NCBI RefSeq assembly: GCF_014522205.1
Contig: NZ_CP046884.1
Location: forward strand, 1,240,001 to 1,304,000
DNA: 64,000 nucleotides
Direction of reading: 5' to 3'
From: Corynebacterium poyangense
GTDB lineage: Bacteria > Actinomycetota > Actinomycetes > Mycobacteriales > Mycobacteriaceae
Positions 56,829-64,000 of the stretch are shown here, piece by piece; the stretch's first letter is position 1; every line of letters starts with the position of its first letter. A program made the position numbers and the translations under genes. The notes under the pieces were generated by a model. That model saw only the letters and a list, made by a program, of their open reading frames with translations. It was not told the origin of the DNA and did no database searches.

Positions 56829-56920
56829 CCTATTCAGAGCGGCCGAGAGATCCGGCTCATTGACGCCGCAGCAACCCCCGAAGCCTCGGAAGGGTGCTTC
56901 CGCCGGAAGTCAATAGGGAG
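56829..56920 (+). ncRNA. SAM riboswitch (SAM-I/SAM-IV superfamily, without P4)
   Basis: All pairings were checked by hand. P1: CCTATT 56829-56834 with AATAGG 56912-56917. P2: GCGGC 56839-56843 with GCCGC 56865-56869; kink-turn GA/TGA; P2b GAG 56847-56849 with CTC 56856-56858. Loop TCCGG 56851-56855 forms a pseudoknot with CCGGA 56903-56907. P3: CCC with GGG and CCGA with TCGG around a 2-nt bulge (56875-56894). Conserved GCAACC and GGGTGCTTCC of the SAM-binding core are present. The P4 helix of SAM-I is missing. The 3' P1 strand merges into GGGAG, the metF Shine-Dalgarno, so SAM binding should block translation start. Confidence 0.85.
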
Positions 56921-56924
56921 AATT

Positions 56925-57956
56925 GTGTCCACCGCTCATCTTTATCAGGATTACCAGCCGGGAGTACCTTCTACTCATCCGACGGTGTCTTTTGAGTTGT
57001 ATCCGCCCCGCGCTCAAGCGAGAACCTCCAGCGTATGGACGGGCATCAACCGGCTCATTGACGCAGCACCAGATTATGTGTCGGTAACCTTTGGCGCCGG
57101 TGGCGCTAAGGGCGATAGTCGCGACCGTTCGGTCCAAGTGCTGATGAATGTCTTAGATCAGCGACGAAAGCTCCCAGCAGTTGCTCATTTAACTTGTCTA
57201 GGGTCAACCCGCGGAGACATGGCAATGATTATTCGCCTACTGCTCCGTGCTGGTATTCGAGATTTCCTTGCTTTGCGCGGAGATCCTCCCAGCAAGGATC
57301 TACCTCTTTCCACTGAGGTAGAAACCATGACTCGGGCGGTGGACTTGGTTTACCTCATTCGAGAAATAGAGGCTGAGGTCCTTGATCCTGATAGACCAGA
57401 AGACCGGGTGTCTATCGCCGTCGCAGCTTATCCGGCCAGTAGCGGACAAGCTCGGGCTAATGACATTGCTGCCTTATTGGAGAAGCAACGCGCCGGGGCA
57501 GATTACGCTATTACACAGGTGTTTTATGACCCTGCGCAGTATGACTCCATGGTCAGAGAATTGACTTTAGCTGGTGGACGCTTACCGCTTATCCCAGGGA
57601 TTATGCCCTTAAATGATTTACGCAGATTAGAAGCTTTGGAACGTCTTTCTGGAGTCCCAGTACCTCAAAGAATTGTTGATATTCACCGCAATCCTGATGA
57701 TTCCCTGAGAGTGTGGCAATCACTTAAAGCCACAATTGAACTGATCGCCGGCGTTTTGGAAGCTGGTGCCCCTGGGATTCACCTGTACACCTTTAACCGC
57801 CCGCGGCCTGTCTTAGATGTTGTGGAGTACCTCCGAGGAGGTGGCTACCTCAACCGATATGGAAGCACCGGTGGCACCTCACGAATGCCCTTGCCACCGG
57901 ACGTCGATGTAGAACTTGTGGGCTTAGCATTGCGACGTTTAACCCCCGGCGTGTAG
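56925..57956 (+). CDS. metF: 5,10-methylenetetrahydrofolate reductase
   Basis: MetF makes 5-methyl-THF, the methyl donor for methionine synthesis. This flavoprotein of 343 residues has the family blocks PTVSFELYPPRA, DYVSVTFGAGG, HLTCLGSTRGDM, FLALRGDPP, and DYAITQVFYDPAQY followed by LPLIPGIMPL. GTG 56925 is the start, 5 nt after the GGGAG that overlaps riboswitch helix P1. It is 43 bp upstream of metE; both are under the riboswitch and McbR-type box. Confidence 0.95.
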   Translation: MSTAHLYQDYQPGVPSTHPTVSFELYPPRAQARTSSVWTGINRLIDAAPDYVSVTFGAGGAKGDSRDRSVQVLMNVLDQRRKLPAVAHLTCLGSTRGDMAMIIRLLLRAGIRDFLALRGDPPSKDLPLSTEVETMTRAVDLVYLIREIEAEVLDPDRPEDRVSIAVAAYPASSGQARANDIAALLEKQRAGADYAITQVFYDPAQYDSMVRELTLAGGRLPLIPGIMPLNDLRRLEALERLSGVPVPQRIVDIHRNPDDSLRVWQSLKATIELIAGVLEAGAPGIHLYTFNRPRPVLDVVEYLRGGGYLNRYGSTGGTSRMPLPPDVDVELVGLALRRLTPGV

Positions 57957-57999
57957 CACTCCATAATCCGAACCCTTGATGAAAGGACCTAGCTTAACC

Positions 58000-60369
58000 A
58001 TGTCGACCACGACCTTCCCGACTGCAAGTATTTTAGGCTATCCCCGCATTGGTGAACACCGGGAATTGAAATTTGCCCTGGAGAAATTCTGGAAGTCTAG
58101 CCCGGAAGATCGCGACTCTTATGCCGCTGAGCTGCATAACACCGCAGATGCGTTAAGTAAAAAACGCAATGATACTCTTTCCAGTTTGGGATTGGATCAA
58201 GAAGCCAGTATTCCTGAGGACTTCTGTTACTATGACCAGATTTTGGATTTAGTGTGCGCCTTGGGAGCAACTCCCGATAGGTTCGCGGCTGAGCGAGACA
58301 TCCTTGCACACCACTCCCCCGAATCTGCGGAGGCACTGGCCGCACAATTTACTATTGCCCGAGGCGAAGGCGACCGTGCAGCCCTCGGATTGACCAAGTG
58401 GTTTGACTCAAACTACCATTATCTTGTCCCGGAAATTGGTCCAGAAACTCAGTTCGAATTCCTGGGATCTCAACGCCTGGCGGGCGTCGAACACTATCCT
58501 CATATGCGCCCGGTTCTTGTTGGGCCAGTCACCTTTCTCCTGCTCTCTCGTGCTAGTGAAAGCGCACCGGATGACTTTCATCCGCTCTCACGGCTAGACG
58601 ATGTCCTGGGTGCCTACGAAGACTATATTGCCGCTTTAAGCTCCGTGGGAGTGAGCTGGATTCAATGTGACGAACCTGCCTTAGTATCTGACCGCTGGAG
58701 CATCCCTCGGAAAGACATTTTAGCTGCGGTGAAGCGGGCGTATCAGGGCCTAGCTGCAACGGCTAAACCTCGCCTGGTAGTTGCCTTATCCTATGGTCAC
58801 GCAGCCGATGCTGTGGATGTCCTAGCTGAAACGCCGGTAGCTGCGGTCCATATTGATACTGTTCGGGGGCGCTGGCCTTCCGCTGAGGAAGCGCAGCGCT
58901 GGTCTCAGTCGTGGCGGGACCGTACACTGGTAATTGGTGCTGTTTCTGGCCGCAATATTTGGCGAGCTGATTTATCTGGGATCTTTAACAATCTTGAGCA
59001 CCTCAAGGAAAATCTTCACGAGGATGTCCATCTTGCGGTCAGTACCTCTACCTCTTTGCAGCATGTTCCCTACGATGTTTCTTTGGAAACATCTCTTGAT
59101 CCAGATATTCGTTCCTGGTTAGCTTTTGCCCACCAAAAAGTTGAAGAAGTAGCGATATTAGCGCGGGGACTCAATGAAGGTAAGGCAGCTATTGCCTCAC
59201 AGTTGGAAGAAAACCAGGCCATTTTGGCGGCTCGACGCGCCCACCCCGGCGTACATCGCGCCGATATTCGGCAGCGTACCGCGGCGATTAATGAAGCTGA
59301 TCGACACCGTGCCCCCTATCCAGAGCGGCTAGCCGCTCAAGAAAAGGCTTTGAATCTTCCGCCTTTACCCACCACTACTATCGGCTCTTTTCCGCAGACG
59401 TCGGATATTCGTCAAGCTCGAGCTGCACACCGTCGCGGCGACTTAAGCACGGAGGACTATAAGGCAGCGATGCGGAAGGAAATTCACCACGTCATTAGAG
59501 CACAGGAAGAAGTCGGTCTCGATGTTTTAGTGCATGGAGAGGCCGAACGTAATGATATGGTGCAGTATTTTGCGGAGCATTTCGACGGTTTTCTTACCAC
59601 TACCCACGGCTGGGTTCAATCCTATGGTTCTCGGTGTACCCGCCCCTCAATTTTGTGGGGCGACGTCTCCCGACCCGCACCAGTGACCGTGGAATGGTCA
59701 GGATACGCAGCCTCGCTGACAGATCATGTTCTCAAAGGGATGCTGACCGGGCCGGTCACAATCATGGCGTGGTCTTTTGTTCGCGAGGATATTCCGTGGT
59801 CAGAGGTGGCAGATCAACTTGGCTTAGTATTGCGTGATGAAATTAAGGACCTGGAAGAAGCCGGCGTAGGTGTGATCCAAGTAGATGAACCTGCTATTCG
59901 CGAACTTCTTCCTCTCCGCAGTTCCGAGGAAGGAGAATATTTACGCTGGTCAGTAGGGGCATTCCGGCTCGCTACTGGCGGTGCACGTCCGGAAACCTCC
60001 ATCCATACTCACCTGTGTTACTCAGATTTTGCCACGGTGGTTGATGCTATTGACCGCCTCGATGCAGACGTCACGAGTATCGAAGCATCACGCTCCAAGA
60101 TGGCCGTCTTACCGGCGATAGCCGAGCAGGGATTTGAACGCCAACTAGGTCCAGGTGTGTGGGATATCCATTCCCCGAGGGTTCCATCTGTAGCAGAAAT
60201 CGGCGGGCTTATCCGTCGCGCTACCCACGCCCTGGATCCTCGACAAGTGTGGGTTAATCCGGATTGCGGCCTAAAAACCAGGGGGTGGGAAGAAACCACT
60301 GCAACGCTGAAGAACCTCGTTGAGGCTACTCGGCTAGCTCGTCAGGCCAGTTCCACCAACTCTAGGTAA
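58000..60369 (+). CDS. metE: Cobalamin-independent methionine synthase
   Basis: MetE transfers the methyl of 5-methyl-THF-polyglutamate to homocysteine. The 789-residue protein has the duplicated barrel; zinc ligands are in the C-terminal half (IHTHLCYSDF with His and Cys, and NPDCGLKTRGW with the last Cys). Homocysteine motifs IGSFPQTSDIR and VHGEAERNDMVQYF are present. ATG 58000 with AAAGGA upstream is chosen over the TTG/ATG at 57976-57979 in the same frame. The last 28 bp overlap the convergent ABC-F gene. Confidence 0.96.
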   Translation: MSTTTFPTASILGYPRIGEHRELKFALEKFWKSSPEDRDSYAAELHNTADALSKKRNDTLSSLGLDQEASIPEDFCYYDQILDLVCALGATPDRFAAERDILAHHSPESAEALAAQFTIARGEGDRAALGLTKWFDSNYHYLVPEIGPETQFEFLGSQRLAGVEHYPHMRPVLVGPVTFLLLSRASESAPDDFHPLSRLDDVLGAYEDYIAALSSVGVSWIQCDEPALVSDRWSIPRKDILAAVKRAYQGLAATAKPRLVVALSYGHAADAVDVLAETPVAAVHIDTVRGRWPSAEEAQRWSQSWRDRTLVIGAVSGRNIWRADLSGIFNNLEHLKENLHEDVHLAVSTSTSLQHVPYDVSLETSLDPDIRSWLAFAHQKVEEVAILARGLNEGKAAIASQLEENQAILAARRAHPGVHRADIRQRTAAINEADRHRAPYPERLAAQEKALNLPPLPTTTIGSFPQTSDIRQARAAHRRGDLSTEDYKAAMRKEIHHVIRAQEEVGLDVLVHGEAERNDMVQYFAEHFDGFLTTTHGWVQSYGSRCTRPSILWGDVSRPAPVTVEWSGYAASLTDHVLKGMLTGPVTIMAWSFVREDIPWSEVADQLGLVLRDEIKDLEEAGVGVIQVDEPAIRELLPLRSSEEGEYLRWSVGAFRLATGGARPETSIHTHLCYSDFATVVDAIDRLDADVTSIEASRSKMAVLPAIAEQGFERQLGPGVWDIHSPRVPSVAEIGGLIRRATHALDPRQVWVNPDCGLKTRGWEETTATLKNLVEATRLARQASSTNSR

Positions 60370-61973
60370 TCATCTGACCATAAATCTTCGGTGCCGTCGG
60401 GGAGCACAATTACGCGTTCTGGCTGGAGGGCTTTGACGGCACCGGGATCATGGGTAACTAACACCACGGCTCCGCGATAGGTACGGATAGCATCAAGTAC
60501 CTGCTCCCGGGACACTGGATCAAGGTTGTTGGTGGGCTCATCCAGCAGTAGCACATTTGCCTGGGAACTGACTAGACACGCCAAAGCTAAGCGTGTCTTT
60601 TCACCCCCGGACAGTGTTCCGGCCCGTTGTGCCAACTGCTCCCCGGAAAACATAAATGCGCCTAACACGCCGCGAAGATCTTGTTCCCCAGCGTCCGGAC
60701 ATGCCTGAATTGCGTTTTCCCACACTGAGGCAGAGGAATCTAGAGTGTCATGCTCCTGGGCGAAATATCCAATTCTTAGCCCATGCCCACTGACAATTCC
60801 TCCTTCCCCATCGGAACGTTCAACCCCGGCCAATAATTTCAAGAGGGTGGTTTTGCCGGCACCGTTGAAACCTAGAACCACCACCCGCGATCCACGGTCA
60901 ATGGCTAAATCAACTCCAGCGAAGACTTCCAAGGATCCATACATCTTCATTAAACCGGTGGCGTTGAGCGGAGTTTTGCCGCACGGTGCGGGTTCGGGGA
61001 AAGAGATATGAGCGACGCGATCAGCTTGTCGAACCTCGTCAAGATTATTCATTAAGCGTTCAGCACGAGCAGCCATTTGTTTCGCAGCTTTAGCTTTGGT
61101 CGCTTTCGCTCCCAACTTTTCCGCTTGTTGTTTTAAAGCTGAGGCCTTCTTTTCAGCATTAATCCGCTCACGTCGGCGCCGCGCTTCGTCCGTAGCACGG
61201 GCTTTTTGATAACGCTCAAAATCCATGTTGTACACATCGGCTTCGCTTCGAACAGCATCAAGAAACCAAATCTTATTGCATACCGCTTTGAGCAAGTTAA
61301 CGTCGTGGGAAATCACCACCAAACCGCCCTCGTGCTTTTCCAAGAAGCCGCGTAACCAGGTAATTGAATCAGCATCAAGGTGGTTGGTGGGTTCATCGAG
61401 CAATAACGTAGTACGCGATTTTCCAGAACCAGCTGAAGCGGCAAAAAGAATTTGCGCTAGTTCCACCCGGCGGCGCTGACCACCGGATAAGGTGTGCAAA
61501 GGTTGATCCAATATGCGAGCTTCAAGCCCTAAGTTTTCACAGATTTGGGCTGCTTCTGCATGGGCTTCATATCCGCCTAGCTGATGGTATTGCTCCTCAA
61601 GACGCGAGTATTTCTTGATGGCGCTATCTCGGCGGCGCGGATCAGTCGTCGTTTCCATGATTTCTTGCTGACGATCCATACTGCTGCGCAATTTGTCTAA
61701 ACCACGAGCTGAAAGCACCCGATCTCGGGCGCTGATCGTGATATCACCTTCCCGAGAGTCCTGCGGTAGATATCCCACATCCCCCGATGTCGTCACCGAG
61801 CCACCATAGGGCTTCGTTTCTCCCGCCAAGATACGCATGGTGGTCGTTTTTCCGGCACCGTTACGCCCTACCAACCCAATCCGATCACCTGGTTGGATAC
61901 GCAGATGATGTCCGGGGGCGTGGAGCAAGGTCCGCGCCCCCACTCGAACCTCGAGATCATGGGTGACAATCAT
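60342..61973 (-). CDS. ABC-F family ATPase
   Basis: The 543-residue protein has two ATPase domains and no membrane segments. Domain 1 has GRNGAGKTT, LSGGQRRRVEL and LLLDEPTNHLD. Domain 2 has GFNGAGKTT, LSGGEKTRLAL and LLLDEPTNNLD. A Lys/Ala/Arg-rich linker (about 245-310) lies between them. ABC-F proteins act on ribosomes as translation factors or antibiotic-resistance factors; the type here is not decided. ATG 61973 has no Shine-Dalgarno but TATACT lies 9 nt upstream on the minus strand, so a leaderless mRNA is likely. Confidence 0.9.
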   Translation of the reverse strand: MIVTHDLEVRVGARTLLHAPGHHLRIQPGDRIGLVGRNGAGKTTTMRILAGETKPYGGSVTTSGDVGYLPQDSREGDITISARDRVLSARGLDKLRSSMDRQQEIMETTTDPRRRDSAIKKYSRLEEQYHQLGGYEAHAEAAQICENLGLEARILDQPLHTLSGGQRRRVELAQILFAASAGSGKSRTTLLLDEPTNHLDADSITWLRGFLEKHEGGLVVISHDVNLLKAVCNKIWFLDAVRSEADVYNMDFERYQKARATDEARRRRERINAEKKASALKQQAEKLGAKATKAKAAKQMAARAERLMNNLDEVRQADRVAHISFPEPAPCGKTPLNATGLMKMYGSLEVFAGVDLAIDRGSRVVVLGFNGAGKTTLLKLLAGVERSDGEGGIVSGHGLRIGYFAQEHDTLDSSASVWENAIQACPDAGEQDLRGVLGAFMFSGEQLAQRAGTLSGGEKTRLALACLVSSQANVLLLDEPTNNLDPVSREQVLDAIRTYRGAVVLVTHDPGAVKALQPERVIVLPDGTEDLWSDDYLELVELA

Positions 61974-62085
61974 GGCTGGACAGTATAGCGACTGCTCACC
62001 TCGACCCGGCGATCGGGACAATATATGAAGCTGCGATTAAAGTGGTGAAGAACTGCTTAATTTTTTCTACACCTCAGGAGTTGCC

Positions 62086-63558
62086 GTGTCTGATCAACCC
62101 TCCACCGGGCCAACCCTTCGACGCAGTCTCCGAGCGCGCCACCTCAATATGATCGCCATCGGCGGCGCCATTGGCACAGGTCTTTTTGTCGCCAGTGGTG
62201 CCACCATCTCCGACGCCGGCCCCGGCGGAGCATTAGTGGCCTATGCTCTCGTCGGCATCATGGTGTGGCTAGTGATGCAATCTCTCGGTGAAATGGCCGC
62301 ATTCCTTCCGGTAGCCGGTTCCTTCCAAGAATATGGAACCCGTTTCGTCTCCCCGTCCTTCGGCTTTGCGATGGGGTGGAATTATTGGTTTAACTGGGCA
62401 ATCACCGTGGCTGCGGAACTCGTCGCCGCTGCTTTAGTGATGAAATACTGGCTCCCTGATGTGCCGTCAATCATCTGGTCAGCGTTGTTTCTAGCTCTTC
62501 TCTTTGGACTCAACGCCTTATCTGCGCGGGCCTATGGTGAAGGCGAGTTTTGGTTCGCTGCCATTAAAGTCACCACTGTTGTAGTCTTCCTCGTCATCGG
62601 AGTCGCGATGATCCTGGGAATCTTGGGAGGGCATGACGTCGGCGCCCACAACTGGACCACCGGTGACGCCCCCTTCGTCCATGGCGGACTTGGAATCTTG
62701 GCCGTATTCTTAGCCGCCGGATACTCTTTCCAAGGAACCGAACTCGTCGGCGTTGCCGCCGGTGAAGCTGAGAACCCGGAGGAAAATATCCCTCGAGCTA
62801 TTCGAACAATTTTCTGGCGAATCCTGCTCTTTTATATCGGTGCCATCGCCGTCATCGGATTCCTCATCCCCTACACTGATCCGAACCTGTTGAATTCCTC
62901 CGAAGAAAACATCGCTATTTCTCCCTTTACTCTGGTATTTCACCGCGCTGGTATTGCCTTCGCGGCGGCATTGATGAACACCGTCATTTTGACCTCAGTA
63001 CTATCCGCTGGAAACTCCGGGCTTTTTGCCTCAACCCGAATGCTTTTTGCCTTATCGCATCAAGGCCATGCACCGAAATTCTTCGGAAAACTCAACTCTC
63101 GGCATATCCCCATGCGCGCTCTTATTGCGACTACCTGCATCGGGATGGCCGGATTTATCACCAGCTTAGTGGGCGACGGTGCGGCTTATGAGTTCCTGCT
63201 CACCCTTTCTGCCCTCGCTGGTTTCATCACCTGGATGGGGATTTCCTGGTCTCATTATTGCTTCCGCAAAGCATTAGCAGCTCAGCATCATGACCTCAAC
63301 GAACTGCCTTACCGATCTAGATTCTTCCCACTAGGAGCTATCATCGCTTTGCTGTTGTGCTTGGCGGTAGTAGTTGGCCAAGCCTACGAGCCCATGACTA
63401 CCGGCGAAGGACTCTTTAGCGTTCTTGCCCCATACGCTGGGATTCCATGTTTCCTCGCCTTGTGGATCGGACACAAAATCAAAACAAGGTCACCCGCTGT
63501 TGATCCTGCTCATGCAGATCTAAGTCGGGATATGGCAAATCTCCCAGAGAACATCTAA
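62086..63558 (+). CDS. lysP: Lysine-specific permease LysP-like (APC family)
   Basis: The 490-residue transporter has twelve hydrophobic segments. It opens with RARHLNMIAIGGAIGTGLFVASG, the APC signature, and follows LysP closely at NWTTGDAPF, GYSFQGTELVGVAAGEAENPEENIPRAI, the IPYTDPNLL loop, SPFTLVFHRAGI and SALAGFITWMGISWSHY. It should import lysine with protons. Substrate is inferred from these stretches; a related basic amino acid is possible. Confidence 0.85.
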   Translation: MSDQPSTGPTLRRSLRARHLNMIAIGGAIGTGLFVASGATISDAGPGGALVAYALVGIMVWLVMQSLGEMAAFLPVAGSFQEYGTRFVSPSFGFAMGWNYWFNWAITVAAELVAAALVMKYWLPDVPSIIWSALFLALLFGLNALSARAYGEGEFWFAAIKVTTVVVFLVIGVAMILGILGGHDVGAHNWTTGDAPFVHGGLGILAVFLAAGYSFQGTELVGVAAGEAENPEENIPRAIRTIFWRILLFYIGAIAVIGFLIPYTDPNLLNSSEENIAISPFTLVFHRAGIAFAAALMNTVILTSVLSAGNSGLFASTRMLFALSHQGHAPKFFGKLNSRHIPMRALIATTCIGMAGFITSLVGDGAAYEFLLTLSALAGFITWMGISWSHYCFRKALAAQHHDLNELPYRSRFFPLGAIIALLLCLAVVVGQAYEPMTTGEGLFSVLAPYAGIPCFLALWIGHKIKTRSPAVDPAHADLSRDMANLPENI

Positions 63559-63588
63559 ACCGGGTGTCAGAGAGAGGAAAAGACTAAT

Positions 63589-63624
63589 CACTGAAGCCCA
63601 CGACACGGTGGCTTCAGTGCTTTT
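63589..63624 (+). terminator. Terminator after lysP
   Basis: CACTGAAGCC at 63589-63598 pairs perfectly with GGCTTCAGTG at 63610-63619, followed by CTTTTGG. It lies between convergent lysP and the SufT-like gene and may serve both. Confidence 0.8.
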
Positions 63625-63658
63625 GGGCCGGACCCGGCTGAATATCAATCTCGGCGGA

Positions 63659-64000
63659 TTACACCGAAAACCCGAGGGCGCGCAATTGCTCTCGACCTTC
63701 TTCGGTGATCATATGTGGTCCCCAGGCTGGCACCCACACCCAGTTAATAGTTAAGGAGTTCGCCGCACCATTACCCACCACCGCACTATGGGCTTGGTCT
63801 TCAATAACATCGGTCAGCGGACAAGCGGGGGATGTCAGTGTCATATTAACGACGGCGTCGTTCTCCCCCTCCATCCAGATGTCGTAGACCAACCCTAAAT
63901 CCACCACATTGATACCCAATTCTGGGTCAATGACGTCGCGCAGGTACTCTTCCACGTCATAGGCTTGAGCGACCTGTTCAGCGGATTGCTCTGGTTTTTC
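63659..64000 (-). CDS. sufT: SufT/MIP18-like iron-sulfur assembly factor, N-terminus cut by window edge
   Basis: The frame stays open to the last base, so only the C-terminal 113 codons are seen and the start is outside. The sequence has the DUF59 core: DVIDPELGINVVDLGLVYDI, VVNMTLTSPACPLTDVIEDQ with the conserved Cys, and VWVPAWGPHMITEEGREQLRALGF. Such proteins help deliver Fe-S clusters and usually follow sufU in actinobacteria. GTG 63955 is in frame but lies inside the conserved region. Confidence 0.85.
   Translation of the reverse strand, partial: EKPEQSAEQVAQAYDVEEYLRDVIDPELGINVVDLGLVYDIWMEGENDAVVNMTLTSPACPLTDVIEDQAHSAVVGNGAANSLTINWVWVPAWGPHMITEEGREQLRALGFSV

Overview
The window reads as core chromosome of a Corynebacterium-like actinomycete with mid-range GC. 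Diagnostic content is RbpA, the Pup/PafA/Dop/ARC pupylation set, MshC (mycothiol), a RipA-like NlpC/P60 hydrolase beside an Rv1476-type membrane protein, and acn followed by the TetR gene acnR. The order hemH/cpfC - ripA - Rv1476-like - acn - acnR - amidotransferase matches what I remember of Corynebacterium glutamicum. I see no insertion sequence, prophage, CRISPR array or rRNA; there is one tRNA (Leu, GAG).

Layout. 1-6.5 kb: partial YceI-like gene and a zinc-ribbon gene, rbpA behind a SigH/SigR-type promoter, then fxsA-lnt-ppm (lipoprotein acylation and polyprenol-mannose synthesis), a LIP-family lipase and a short cobG. 6.5-22.2 kb: an almost unbroken minus-strand run: cobK, SDR, M24 peptidase, helY, tatC, tatA, pafC, pafB, pafA, pup, dop, arc, trmI and an M18 aminopeptidase. 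pup abuts pafA with no proteasome core genes between them. 22-33 kb: RecB-type nuclease, fhs, a DUF202 pair, a C4-dicarboxylate carrier with aspA, hisE-hisG, a HAD hydrolase, mshC and uppP. 33-41 kb: an aldo/keto-reductase-like protein lacking its catalytic residues, an LppL-like lipoprotein, pyrD, a PEBP protein and a heterodimeric ABC exporter whose two halves are degenerate in complementary ways. 41-48.5 kb: tRNA-Leu, cupin, VTT membrane protein, an HTH protein, SPFH/NfeD pair, DUF3097, coproporphyrin ferrochelatase and the RipA-like hydrolase. 48.9-55.7 kb: Rv1476-like protein, acn with a consensus AcnR operator, acnR, amidotransferase-like protein, ACT protein and a DUF711 protein. 55.7-64 kb: secreted SGNH hydrolase, metF-metE, ABC-F protein, LysP-like permease and a partial SufT-like gene.

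The most notable regulatory finding is the metF leader. It folds by hand into a complete SAM aptamer of the SAM-I/SAM-IV superfamily: P1, P2 with kink-turn, P3 and a 5-bp pseudoknot, with no P4. The 3' strand of P1 runs into the Shine-Dalgarno of metF. About 40 bp upstream of the aptamer is a 9-of-10 match to the McbR operator. This suggests two layers of methionine/SAM control on metF-metE. Other items worth attention are the ABC exporter with an apparently single ATP site and a perfect palindrome over its promoter, the pseudo-aldo/keto reductase, and a perfect 11-bp hairpin in the ripA leader. Several convergent gene pairs also overlap or abut at their stop codons with no terminator visible between them.
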